A stretch of 64,000 nucleotides of DNA from an uncultured Schlesneria sp. (lineage in GTDB: Bacteria; Planctomycetota; Planctomycetia; Planctomycetales; Planctomycetaceae): NCBI GenBank assembly GCA_903904835.1, contig CAIVEI010000162.1:62001-126000 (forward strand), read 5' to 3'. The translations under genes and the position numbers were made by a program. Numbering within the stretch: position 1 is the stretch's first letter; the number at the start of each line of letters is the position of its first letter. Shown here piece after piece: positions 36,987 to 46,049 of the stretch. Under the pieces are notes generated by a model, which worked only from the letters and a program-made list of their open reading frames with translations, was not told where the DNA came from and did no database searches.

Positions 36987-38435
36987 ATGACCCACCCTGC
37001 TTTTCGTTCTGCATCCTGCTGTCCAGGGCGTCTGCCTTCATTCGTCACTCGTCGCGAAATGCTGGCCTCGTCCGCGAACGGATTCGGCCTGCTTGCGCTG
37101 TCGGGGTTATTTGCCAGTTCCAGTTCTGCCGCGTCGGCTCGAAGTGAAACTCTGTTACCTCAACCTCATTTCCGCCCGAAGGTCAAAAATGTGATCTTCT
37201 GTTTTATGGACGGTGGAGTTTCCCATGTCGATTCATTTGACCCGAAACCGAAACTGGCCGAATTGGACGGCAAGCCGTGTACGGAGTCTAAGAACCCCAC
37301 CGCCAACGTCAATCGACAATGGCTGAAAAGCCCTTGGGACTTCAAACAGCATGGCCAATGCGGCATGCCCGTCAGCAGCCTGTTTCCACACATCGCCCGC
37401 TGTGCCGACGATATCGCCGTGATTCGATCGATGAAGGCGGACCTGCCGATTCATTCCACCGGCGTTCTTTTCCTTCACACAGGTTCCAACAATGCCGGTC
37501 GCCCCAGCCTCGGTTCATGGGTCAATTACGGACTTGGCTGCGAAAGCCAGAACCTGCCTGGCTTTGTCGTATTGAGTTTCGGAGTTGTCCCGTGCGGAGG
37601 TCTGGAAACATTTTCAAACGGTTTCCTTCCCGCCAGCCATCAGGCAACGCTGCTACAGGCAGACGGTTTGCCGATCGACAATATTCAGCCAGCAGACAAA
37701 GATCCTCGCATCCAATTAGCAAAGCTGGCACTGTTGAAAGAGCAGAACAAAGCTTTTTCCAGAGGACTCGGCGGAGACGATGCCGTGGAATCAGCCATCA
37801 AGAATCACGAGATGGCGTTCCGCATGCAATCACTGGTCCCCGACGTTCTCGATTTGTCACGCGAGACCGAAGCAACTCAATCGATGTACGCGATCGATTC
37901 CAAAGTCCCCTCGCAAAGGCTTTACGGAATCCAGTGCCTTCGAGCCAGACGATTAATTGAATCCGGCGTTCGCTTCGTCGAGATTACCTGTCCTCCCGGC
38001 GCATCCAACGGGACCTGGGATCAGCACGGCGACCTCAAGAATGGTCACCAGAAAAATGCTCTCGATACCGATCAGGCCATCGCGGGATTGATCACCGACC
38101 TGAAACAACGCGGGTTATTCGACGAGACTCTGATCGTGTGGGCAGGTGAGTTTGGTCGTACGCCGCATTCAGCAGGTCGTGACGGACGCGATCATCATCC
38201 TGAAGGTTTTTCGGTATTTCTGGCAGGCGGAGGTGTCAAAGGAGGCTCGATTTACGGAGCCACCGATGAACTGGGAATGTACGCCGTCGAAAACATCTGC
38301 ACCATCCACGACCTGCACGCAACGATGCTGCACCTGCTGGGCCTCAATCACGAACAACTGACATTCCGTTTCAGCGGGAGAGATTTCCGCCTGACTGACG
38401 TCCACGGTCACGTCGTACATGACATCTTGAGTTAA
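36987..38435 (+). CDS. DUF1501 protein, Tat-type signal
   Basis: The 482-residue product has a twin-arginine signal (TRREMLASSANGFGLLALSG). The DUF1501 core includes VKNVIFCFMDGGVSHVDSFD, SMKADLPIHSTGVLFLHTGS, GLITDLKQRGLFDETLIVW, GEFGRTPHSAGRDGRDHHPE and IHDLHATMLHLLGLNHEQLT. These sulfatase/alkaline-phosphatase-like proteins are abundant in planctomycetes and usually follow a DUF1553 cytochrome gene; none is adjacent here. The enzyme activity is unproven. Confidence 0.92.
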   Translation: MTHPAFRSASCCPGRLPSFVTRREMLASSANGFGLLALSGLFASSSSAASARSETLLPQPHFRPKVKNVIFCFMDGGVSHVDSFDPKPKLAELDGKPCTESKNPTANVNRQWLKSPWDFKQHGQCGMPVSSLFPHIARCADDIAVIRSMKADLPIHSTGVLFLHTGSNNAGRPSLGSWVNYGLGCESQNLPGFVVLSFGVVPCGGLETFSNGFLPASHQATLLQADGLPIDNIQPADKDPRIQLAKLALLKEQNKAFSRGLGGDDAVESAIKNHEMAFRMQSLVPDVLDLSRETEATQSMYAIDSKVPSQRLYGIQCLRARRLIESGVRFVEITCPPGASNGTWDQHGDLKNGHQKNALDTDQAIAGLITDLKQRGLFDETLIVWAGEFGRTPHSAGRDGRDHHPEGFSVFLAGGGVKGGSIYGATDELGMYAVENICTIHDLHATMLHLLGLNHEQLTFRFSGRDFRLTDVHGHVVHDILS

Positions 38436-38474
38436 ACGGAATTTGCAGAAACAACAGAAAACGGTTTGAACAAA

Positions 38475-39895
38475 AGGGAACTTTGGTCAACTATGGAGAT
38501 TTTTAGGCAACATTGCCGATTTCCAGGGGCTTTTCGAAATTCCAGACTCAAAATGTTTAGGCAACTCTGATGGGAAACTCTGGCAGAGCCTACGCAACGC
38601 TGGTTGGGCAACCATGAAACAGCGAGGGCAACTTTGGAAGTTCTTAGGCAACATTGCGATTTTGAGGGGCTTTTCGAAATTCCAGACTCAAAATGTTTAG
38701 ACAACTCTGATGGGAAACTCTGGCAGAGCCCAGGAAACGCTGGTTGGGCAACCATGAAACAGCGAGGGCAACTTTGGGAGTTGTTAGGCAACATTGCGAT
38801 TTTAAGGGCCTTTTCGAAATTCCAGACTCAAAATGTTTAGGCAACTCTGATGGGAAACTATGGCAGAGCCCAGGAAACGCTGGTTGGGCAACCATGAAAC
38901 AGCAAGGGCAACTATGGAAGTTCTTAGGCAACATTGCCGATTTCGAGGGGCGTTTCGAAATTCCAGACTCAAAATGTTTGGGCAACTTTGGCGAGGATCA
39001 GGCAGCCATGAAACTCCTTGGGCAACTATGGGAAGTTTCAGGCAACATTGCCGATTTCCATGGTGACATGAAATGCGATTCAAGATTTTTAACCACGGAT
39101 AACGCGGATGGGCACTGATAAATCCCAAAAACGATGACAAATTTCTTGTCGTCTTATCCGTGATCATCAGTGCCATCCGTGGTTAAATTCTTCGTAGCAA
39201 GATTCTTGACGTCCGCGACCCGATTAAGAAATACGTTGTCGGAGAAATCTTCTTCCCTTCGCTCCCTTCCTTACCTTCTGTTCAAAAATCTTCTCTTCCG
39301 TTCTGCTGGTATCACGGTTTCAGGAAATTTCGTGTCACAGTTCGATCAAGTTCGACCAAGTTCGACCATTCCCCGTATTTCATAGGTTTTTTGTCATCTT
39401 TTCGTTGCGCCCGACTATGAAGCAGTTCGTTCGAGTTCGATCGACTATTTTCTACTTTCTCAAAACGACTTTCTCGCCGCTTCGGCACCGCCACGGATCA
39501 GCCCGCAGCGATTGATGCCTGCGGGGGCGATCCGTAATTCATTCCAAGATGTCAAAGACCAATTGCCGTCGTCAGATTTTGATTTCGGAAATCCAAGCGA
39601 GCACAAAGCCGTAGAATGGGCTTCAGCCCGTTCCAATTAACAGCTTTTGCAGTCGAGGGGCCGCCCATTCGACCAACGTCGCTAAACTCAAAACAACTTT
39701 GATTCCGTGTGATTCCTCGCGGATTCCGTTGTCTCTGCCAAACAGTTAGCGACATAAATATACAAGTTTTTTACATATTTTCAATGAAAAACGTGAGACA
39801 CTTTCTTAATATTTGGAAGGCGCTCATGAAAATCGATTTTGCATGTTGTTTCCGACTTTTTCTTCACCGAGTCAGAATACAAATTTTTGGCAGCC
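38475..39895 (-). repeat. Complex modular repeat block R (inverted partner of block L)
   Basis: Read on the minus strand the modules follow the order of block L. The AT-rich segment with TTTGGAAGGCGCTCATGAAAA lies at 39748-39895. The GGAACGGGCTGAAGCCCATT segment is at 39538-39636 and the TCGAAC-rich segment at about 39180-39470 (again with GGAATGGTCGAACT). A 140-bp tandem array is at 38475-39060. Module spacings agree with block L to within about ten bases in the best-aligned part. A short direct repeat (GTGCCATCCGTGGTTAA and its inverse) is embedded around 39095-39185. Confidence 0.8.
38551..38980 (-). repeat. 140-bp tandem repeat array within block R
   Basis: The phrase AAATGTTTAGGCAACTCTGA starts at 38551, 38691 and 38831, giving a 140-bp period. 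A diverged unit starts at 38972. Within a unit the CAAC of GGCAAC recurs at 13/14- or 20-bp steps, the same rhythm as in block L. The words are the reverse complement of the GTTGCC words of block L. Confidence 0.85.
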
Positions 39896-39929
39896 GAAAT
39901 CGGTCGGTCTGCAGAACGCGATGCACCCC

Positions 39930-40221
39930 TTCGTTCCCGTGGCTGCTCCGGGATCAGCCCAAAGGACTATAGTGACTCTACGACGGTGTGGAAACGGGAT
40001 TCTTTCGCATCGTCCGATTGCCTGAGACGGCGCTCGCGGAAATTGCGATGATTCAAAAACGCTTCCAGACTCTGCGACCACAGCTCGCCGACATGACGCT
40101 GTTGCTGCGGGCCGAACGGGAAAAATGGCATAAGATCTTTACGATCGACCGTCGTGACTTCTCAGTGATGCAAAAAAAGAGTCGGCACAAACTCGTGCTG
40201 ATCCTGGAAAGGTTGGGTTGA
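39930..40221 (+). pseudogene. Remnant of a PIN-domain (VapC-like) toxin gene
   Basis: The last 75 codons read like the C-terminal half of a PIN nuclease: a helical LYDGVETGFFRIVRLPETAL, then LADMTLLLRAEREKWHKIFT and IDRRDFSVM, where the Asp residues of LADM and TIDRRD are the usual acidic pocket. Upstream in the same frame, PWLLRDQPKGL resembles the preceding PIN helix but is followed by TAG and TGA stops, and the N-terminal half is missing. It abuts the outer end of repeat block R. No antitoxin gene is visible. Confidence 0.6.
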
Positions 40222-40262
40222 ATTCCGCCTCGGACGTCGGGGAAACGGCTTTTTCAGTTGCG

Positions 40263-43091
40263 TCACCAGTAAATAAACCGCTGCAACAATTCTCGCTGGC
40301 CGGGGATCAGTTCGTTGGTGTTGGCGATCAGATAACAATTGTCCTCCAGATCGAGCAACACCTTGCCGTGCTCGCCGAAGTTCTGCACGTATTGCTGCGA
40401 CCAGCGCATTGTGAACTCGGCGGGCCCCGCTTCGGTTTCGACCACGAAATCGAGGCACCCATGTTGTAGCTTGATGCGATGAATTGCCGTGATCCGACGA
40501 TGCAGATAACGCCGGTCGAGAGCCGTTCGCAGCATCCGTTGTACGTCATTCGGCCACGCGGCTAACGCCCGAATGATACCGACTTCTTTTTCTTTCCCGT
40601 CCTTGTCACTCACCGCCAGACTGATAAAGCTCTCGGCTTGCGTCGCGGGAAAACAACGAACGGCCCCGATTCCCCGATGGATCGTTCCATCCGCGAGTTC
40701 AAGATCGAGCGACTCATGAGCACCGATGCGGAAGGTGGCCTGGCCCGGCTCAAGCCAGTGTGGAGAAAAGTCGATCAACTCGGCAGGTGTTGGTTCTGTA
40801 TCGTTCATGGCGGGGACCGCCGCTGCAGGTGCGGCATCGAAGATCGCTTCAATCTGACTGTCGCGGGCGAACTGAGTCTGGATCTTGACCAGGCGGGCGT
40901 ACGTCCCGTCGATCGCCATCAATTCGGGGTGCGACCCCTGTTCGGTTAACCGCCCATCGTCGAACACAAAGATCCGATCGGAATCGCGCAGGGTACTGAG
41001 GCGATGTGCGATCGCCAACGTCGTTCGTCCCCGCACCAGCACTTTCAGTGCGTCTTGAATCGCCTGTTCCGACTCGGTATCGATACTGCTGGTCGCTTCG
41101 TCCAGTATCAACACTTTGGGATCGTATAGCAAAGCGCGGGCGATCGAGATTCGCTGCCGCTCGCCCCCTGAAAGGCCCGCTCCCCGTTCCCCGACCCAGG
41201 TGTCGTAGCCCAGCGGCTTGCGCAAGATGAATTCATGAGCCTGTGCTGCGCGGGCCGCTGTGACGGTCTCTTCCAGACTGGATTTGGGACGGCCGTAGAT
41301 CAGGTTGTCGAAGATAGTTCCGCGAAAGAGAAAAGGCTCTTGCAACACGACTCCGACGTTCTGACGAAGGGTCGGCGTTGCCAGGTCTCGCAGGTCGATC
41401 CCATCGAGAAGCACCCTGCCCTGATTCACGTCGTAAAACCGGCTGAGCAGATTCACCAGGGTCGTTTTACCACTGCCGCTACGTCCGACGATTCCGATCC
41501 GCTGGCCCGGTTCAATGGTGAAACTGACATCCTTCAGGATCGGTCGATGACGCTCATAGCCAAAGGTGACATTCTCGAACCGGATTTCTCCCTTTAAGTT
41601 CGTCAGTTCCGTTTGATGCTTGGGTTCTTTCGTTTCGACCGGGGCATCGAGCAGTTCAAACACGCGATGGCAGCCTGTCAGAAAACTGGTCAGCCAGGTT
41701 GTCAGTTGTGACAGGGTCGAAAGGGGAGCGTAAAACATTGCGAGGTAGGCGAGAAACGCCATCAGCGAACCGAGCGTCATGGAATCGCCCAGGACATCGC
41801 GTCCGCCGACGTACCAGACAATCAGTCCCCCCAGACTGAAAATCAGGGCCATCACCGAGGAGAACGTGGCATTGGCGTTATCAACTTGCAAGCGAGAATC
41901 GCGCAGGTATTCACTGGAACTGGTGAACCGATCAAACTCACGTGGTTCCTGGGCGAAAGCCTTCACCACCCGAATGCCCGAAAGCATCCCCGATATCGCT
42001 CCCGCCTGTTTGCTGCTGGAATCCCAGTAACGATAATAGACGGGATAAACACGACGCCAGAAATAGAGACTGCCAGCGACAACGAGCGGTGCGGGAATGA
42101 GTGTGAAAACAGCCAGTTTGGGATTGAGCGTAAACAGCATCACTCCCACGGCAACAACCTGCACGATCTGCAGCAGGAATCCGCCTGTCACCTGTTGCAG
42201 GAGCGTATGTAGTACCTCGCTGTCGTAAGCGACACGACTGACGAGCGAACTGACCTGATGACGATCGTAGTAGCCAACCCCCAGCGTCTGCAGTTTTTGC
42301 ATGAGCTGCGACCGCAAATCGAAGGTCAGTTCGACTCCGACCCTTGTCGAGAGACTTCCCTTGGCCCAGTTGACGACCCCCAGCAGGACACGGGTGGCGG
42401 CCAATCCGAGCACCACTACCAGCAGGGTCATCAGCAGTTGACTGGTTTGAGGAGCCGATTGACCTTTTGCCAGAATATCGTCGACAAGATACTGCTGGAG
42501 CTTTGGCGGGACCAGTTCCATGGCCACACCAACCAGCATCAGGGCCGACATGGCCAGTGCCCCGCGCCAGTGTGGACGCAAGATTTGCCAGAGCCGACCA
42601 ATAATTGCCTTGCGTGGGATGCAGCGGGGACAGGGTTCACCTTGCGCGGCGAGACTAATCGCACATTTGGGACAGTGCATTCGATCAGGCTCTTCCTCCT
42701 CGATCGCGGGAACATCCCCTTTTGTCCGCAAGTCTTCTAATTTGCCAGCGACTTTATGGAACCGGTCCGCCAGTGAATTCGAATGCCTCAGCAAGTCGAC
42801 CCACGCCCCGTCGACGTGTGCCTGGAGGAATCCCGAACCGACCGTTCCGACTGCTCGGAATCGGTCGACCCGGGACACGGGGAGATGGTTCACCAGTTCG
42901 GGTGAGTTTCCGTCGGTAACAACCGCGACATTCTCATGCGTGATGACCAGCCAGTGCTTGCGCAAGTCACCTTGCAGCCCCAGATCGGTCTGGGTTGAGA
43001 GGACGACCGGGACGCCGTTCAGTCCCCTGTCTTCGAGCAAACCTTTTACTTCAACCGGCAAATCGTCCTGATTCACTCTGTTCACTGCCAT
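40263..43091 (-). CDS. ABC exporter fused to a C-terminal DUF1854 domain
   Basis: The 942-residue product has four parts. Residues 1-130 are PH-like. Residues 140-160 hold a zinc ribbon (CPKCAISLAAQGEPCPRC). The type IV exporter core has six membrane helices and a nucleotide-binding domain: Walker A GIVGRSGSGKTTLVN, signature LSGGERQRISIARALL, Walker B KVLILDEATSSID, switch His in AIAHRLS. The last 140 residues match DUF1854 (HWLEPGQATFRIGAHESLDL, DRRYLHRRITAIHRIKLQHG). DUF1854 proteins and such transporters are linked to cyanophycin metabolism in other bacteria; no cyanophycin gene is in this window. Confidence 0.9.
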   Translation of the reverse strand: MAVNRVNQDDLPVEVKGLLEDRGLNGVPVVLSTQTDLGLQGDLRKHWLVITHENVAVVTDGNSPELVNHLPVSRVDRFRAVGTVGSGFLQAHVDGAWVDLLRHSNSLADRFHKVAGKLEDLRTKGDVPAIEEEEPDRMHCPKCAISLAAQGEPCPRCIPRKAIIGRLWQILRPHWRGALAMSALMLVGVAMELVPPKLQQYLVDDILAKGQSAPQTSQLLMTLLVVVLGLAATRVLLGVVNWAKGSLSTRVGVELTFDLRSQLMQKLQTLGVGYYDRHQVSSLVSRVAYDSEVLHTLLQQVTGGFLLQIVQVVAVGVMLFTLNPKLAVFTLIPAPLVVAGSLYFWRRVYPVYYRYWDSSSKQAGAISGMLSGIRVVKAFAQEPREFDRFTSSSEYLRDSRLQVDNANATFSSVMALIFSLGGLIVWYVGGRDVLGDSMTLGSLMAFLAYLAMFYAPLSTLSQLTTWLTSFLTGCHRVFELLDAPVETKEPKHQTELTNLKGEIRFENVTFGYERHRPILKDVSFTIEPGQRIGIVGRSGSGKTTLVNLLSRFYDVNQGRVLLDGIDLRDLATPTLRQNVGVVLQEPFLFRGTIFDNLIYGRPKSSLEETVTAARAAQAHEFILRKPLGYDTWVGERGAGLSGGERQRISIARALLYDPKVLILDEATSSIDTESEQAIQDALKVLVRGRTTLAIAHRLSTLRDSDRIFVFDDGRLTEQGSHPELMAIDGTYARLVKIQTQFARDSQIEAIFDAAPAAAVPAMNDTEPTPAELIDFSPHWLEPGQATFRIGAHESLDLELADGTIHRGIGAVRCFPATQAESFISLAVSDKDGKEKEVGIIRALAAWPNDVQRMLRTALDRRYLHRRITAIHRIKLQHGCLDFVVETEAGPAEFTMRWSQQYVQNFGEHGKVLLDLEDNCYLIANTNELIPGQRELLQRFIYW

Positions 43092-43731
43092 CCCGTTCTT
43101 GCCTGTGTACCCTGAGTCATTTCATTGTTCCCGCGAAACCGTCGCGGTTGTGAGTTTTCGAACATTCAAACGGCGAGCGCAAGCAGTAGCATGGGCTTCA
43201 GCCCGTGCGCAACAACGTCTTTTGCGTGCTAAAGCTCACACAACAAAAACTCTCAACCGCGTTGCGATCCCAAAAGGAAATTCCCACATCGGAATCGGTC
43301 TTGTGACACGGAACCCTGTACTGCCAAGCCGAAGGAAATCGATCCGTTTTCCCCGGTTTGATCGGGCAATAGTATGCAGTGTCGAACAGAAGAAAAGGCG
43401 CGAATTTCCGAATGGAAAATTTCGATCGTGGACCGGAAATGGTCCACGGGGTCATTTCATTTTCGGCAATAACAGTGTTCCCATTCACGGTCCCAAAGAG
43501 CAAGGTGCGCAGTACTCGCAATCCCGGCGATAGACCGACTTGCTCTTGCTGACGTCAAATTGAGTTGTCATGCTCATTCTCGGGCGTCTTGCTGAGAAAT
43601 ATTCTCTTCTTGTTCATACCCAAAAACATGACATCGTCGCCGTTTTCCTGCATGATCATTTTCATCCAATTTACGGAAATCTCTTCGGAAATGCCGGACA
43701 TGCCAACCTACCTCACGCCCCGTAACAGAGG
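43092..43731. other. Divergent intergenic region with hairpins
   Basis: A GGGCTTCAGCCC hairpin lies at 43189-43208 and a second perfect 7-bp hairpin (GTGGACC...GGTCCAC) at 43428-43447. The region must carry promoters for the ABC exporter and the secreted beta-helix-like gene, but none is clear. No credible gene is seen. Confidence 0.4.
43172..43210. repeat. Short dispersed GGGCTTCAGCCC element
   Basis: GGCGAGCGCAAGCAGTAGCA followed by TGGGCTTCAGCCCGTGC resembles the segment at 39595-39632 (GCGAGCACAAAGCCGTAGAA then TGGGCTTCAGCCCGTT) and, inverted, 11879-11916. GCATGGGC and GCCCGTGC form an 8-bp stem with loop TTCA. It is a third, isolated copy of one module of the large repeat blocks. Confidence 0.6.
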
Positions 43732-45450
43732 ATGCATAATATGATCAACCAATGGTCGAACGAATTCTCTGCCGCAAACGCTTGGTTCCGGCTTTCGCCC
43801 AAGCGGACCGTAACACGTGCGTTCGTGTTTTCCTGCTTGCTCGCATGGTTGACTCAATCGACGACATTTGCCGATGACAGCGACCGTTCATCCGCAGTTT
43901 CGAGACAAGAGGTCGGGACAGACAATATTTCGACGGATCAATGCGCCGATAAAGCGACCGGACCAGCGTCAGGTGAGAATTTAATTCTCGTACCGGGGTC
44001 TGGTTTTTCTGGCGAAACAGAACAGCCCAAATCTCGGGGATCGGGCAAAGGAAGTGAAGAGAACGCTATTGCCCGATGGGACGTTATTCCGTTCCAGGTC
44101 TTCGATAAGACGATGAATGTCGGGGTGATTGCGTTTCACATGAACGAAATTGAAAAAGTCTCTTTTTCTGTGGAAGGAGGACCCTGGAAGGATGTCCATT
44201 CCATGAAATTGAACCCCGAAACCGACGTCGTGGAGTACTGGGTCACTCTTCGAGCAAGTGACTTTGCTGACGGGCCTGTTGAAGTTCGCGCCATCGCTTA
44301 TCCAACGGCAGGCGTCCCAAGGGTCTTGCAAGGGAAATTCCCGTTCAACGAGAAGACTAAGAAACACGTCGAAAACGGTGAACATTCCATGTGGCTCTTT
44401 GCGAATTCCGGTGACAAATTGAAAAATACCGAATTTTTTGTCAGCCCAAGTCTGGGGAACGATGACAACGACGGAAGCGCTGCAAATCCCGTTAAGTCGC
44501 TCGCCAAGGCCCTGACACTAGCAAGCAAACAAGAGGGATCAAGCATCATTTTGACAGAAGCAGGCGAATATTTCCCCGACCGAACGGCCGAAGGCGAATC
44601 GAAAAACACTCGTTGGATTACGGTGAAACCAAGGGAAGGACTTGCGCAAAAGGATGTCAAGATTGTTGGCAAGGGCCAAGGAGTAAGAATTTTTACGAGA
44701 ATAATGCGATTACGGTGGCAGGGACTGACGTTTCGACCCGATACGTATGCCTATATCAATGAACTCTCTGCGACGCAGGAGCATTTAGAATGGTATGATC
44801 ACTGCCATTTCACGACCCCCTCAATCGAAATTAACGAGGCCCTTCCGTATAGGTCGAGAGTGTACATGACGAACTGCAGATTCGACTCGTTTATTTATGG
44901 CGCCTGCGGAGCTCTGCTCGTAAGAGGCTGCGCCGTGAAAGATGTCATGGATGCTTTCCAAAACTCTCAGTTAGTCATCAACTGCCGCGTCGAGCGAGCG
45001 AGGCCATCAATAGATGAAGGTACTGCGCACCATCCGGACCTGTATCAGTCTTTTACAGATAGAAAGAACACCATCGTCTATGGTATGAAAGGCGATGATA
45101 TTGGCGGAATGCAGATCCTCTTTATCAATCAGCCTCTTGCCGAAGGGGCAGATATGACGGACGCGGCATTTGTTGATTTCGATGTGAAAACATCTGACAA
45201 AAAGGGAGGACCCCCATTTTCTCAACTGCAAGGACCTCTGAACCACATTTTGTTCAAGAATGTTAAAATAGCAAATCAAATGCTTCTGTGGCGAACAGAT
45301 CTTAAGGACACCAACGGTTTCGTCGCCAGAAACGTCATATTCGAAGATTGCTATTTTTATAACCGACTCAATAGCCGAACGATGCTTCCTCGTGGCGTTA
45401 CGGTGAGAGGTAGCAAGAAAAAAGTCACGAAAGCCATAGAAGGCCAGTAA
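43732..45450 (+). CDS. Secreted beta-helix-like protein
   Basis: The 572-residue product has a long N-terminus with a hydrophobic signal segment (RAFVFSCLLAWLTQSTTFA). An Ig-like region of about 130 residues follows (VGVIAFHMNEIEKVSFSVEG, YWVTLRASDFADGPVEVRAI). The DUF1565-like opening of a right-handed beta-helix comes next (FFVSPSLGNDDNDGSAANPV with KSLAKALTLA) and then many short hydrophobic coils. Such proteins bind or cleave polysaccharides; no catalytic residues can be named. Met1 or Met4 may be the start. Confidence 0.75.
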   Translation: MHNMINQWSNEFSAANAWFRLSPKRTVTRAFVFSCLLAWLTQSTTFADDSDRSSAVSRQEVGTDNISTDQCADKATGPASGENLILVPGSGFSGETEQPKSRGSGKGSEENAIARWDVIPFQVFDKTMNVGVIAFHMNEIEKVSFSVEGGPWKDVHSMKLNPETDVVEYWVTLRASDFADGPVEVRAIAYPTAGVPRVLQGKFPFNEKTKKHVENGEHSMWLFANSGDKLKNTEFFVSPSLGNDDNDGSAANPVKSLAKALTLASKQEGSSIILTEAGEYFPDRTAEGESKNTRWITVKPREGLAQKDVKIVGKGQGVRIFTRIMRLRWQGLTFRPDTYAYINELSATQEHLEWYDHCHFTTPSIEINEALPYRSRVYMTNCRFDSFIYGACGALLVRGCAVKDVMDAFQNSQLVINCRVERARPSIDEGTAHHPDLYQSFTDRKNTIVYGMKGDDIGGMQILFINQPLAEGADMTDAAFVDFDVKTSDKKGGPPFSQLQGPLNHILFKNVKIANQMLLWRTDLKDTNGFVARNVIFEDCYFYNRLNSRTMLPRGVTVRGSKKKVTKAIEGQ

Positions 45451-46049
45451 TTTCGACATCAACGGGATGAAATATCGCAGTTCCCTGATTCGGCTTCGGG
45501 TTGCATCAAAACCCCTCGGAACAAGAGATAGAAATCGGCTTTGTGATCGCTTCTTGAAATCCGCTCACCTGGAATTCGCTCTCCGCACAATTGAACATGA
45601 GTACACGCCCCTAAATCACGTGGAAGCTTAAGCAGGGGGAAATCCGCTTGACAGTACCAGCGACCGTATCGTCCAGTGAGCGGAACCTCTGTTGAGTTTT
45701 CGTGAAGGGCGAAAGTAATTCACGAGTTACAAATTCATCCCTCCCGGTGAAACCAATTCGGCAATTTCTGAAGCCAAATTTGCGACTTCGAAAGGATCAG
45801 TCCACCGATGTCGAGAACGCCCGGTAGCCGCAATGGCCGACTTGTGACACTCGTTTTAACCTTAAATTCACAAATTGGCATATTGCTGTGCAGATAACAG
45901 ATTGACTTCCTCACATATGTGCGTTACCTTGAAGGTTCGCACAGACCTGTAACACTTTTTAACAAAAACTACGATTTTGCGTGGCCAAGTGAGTTTCCAT
46001 GCTCGCTTTCATTTTTTGTTCGGTTTTCTGAAGAAATTGGAGAAATGGA
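45451..46049. other. Intergenic region upstream of the DUF1559 gene
   Basis: These 599 bases show no credible gene, repeat or strong hairpin. A candidate promoter is at 45902-45930. The long leader from there to the DUF1559 start (about 110 bases) shows nothing I can identify. Confidence 0.4.
45902..45930 (+). promoter_or_regulatory. Candidate sigma-70 promoter
   Basis: TTGACT and TACCTT are separated by 17 bases, upstream of the DUF1559 gene on the same strand. The -10 match is poor (4 of 6), so it is only a suggestion. Confidence 0.25.
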
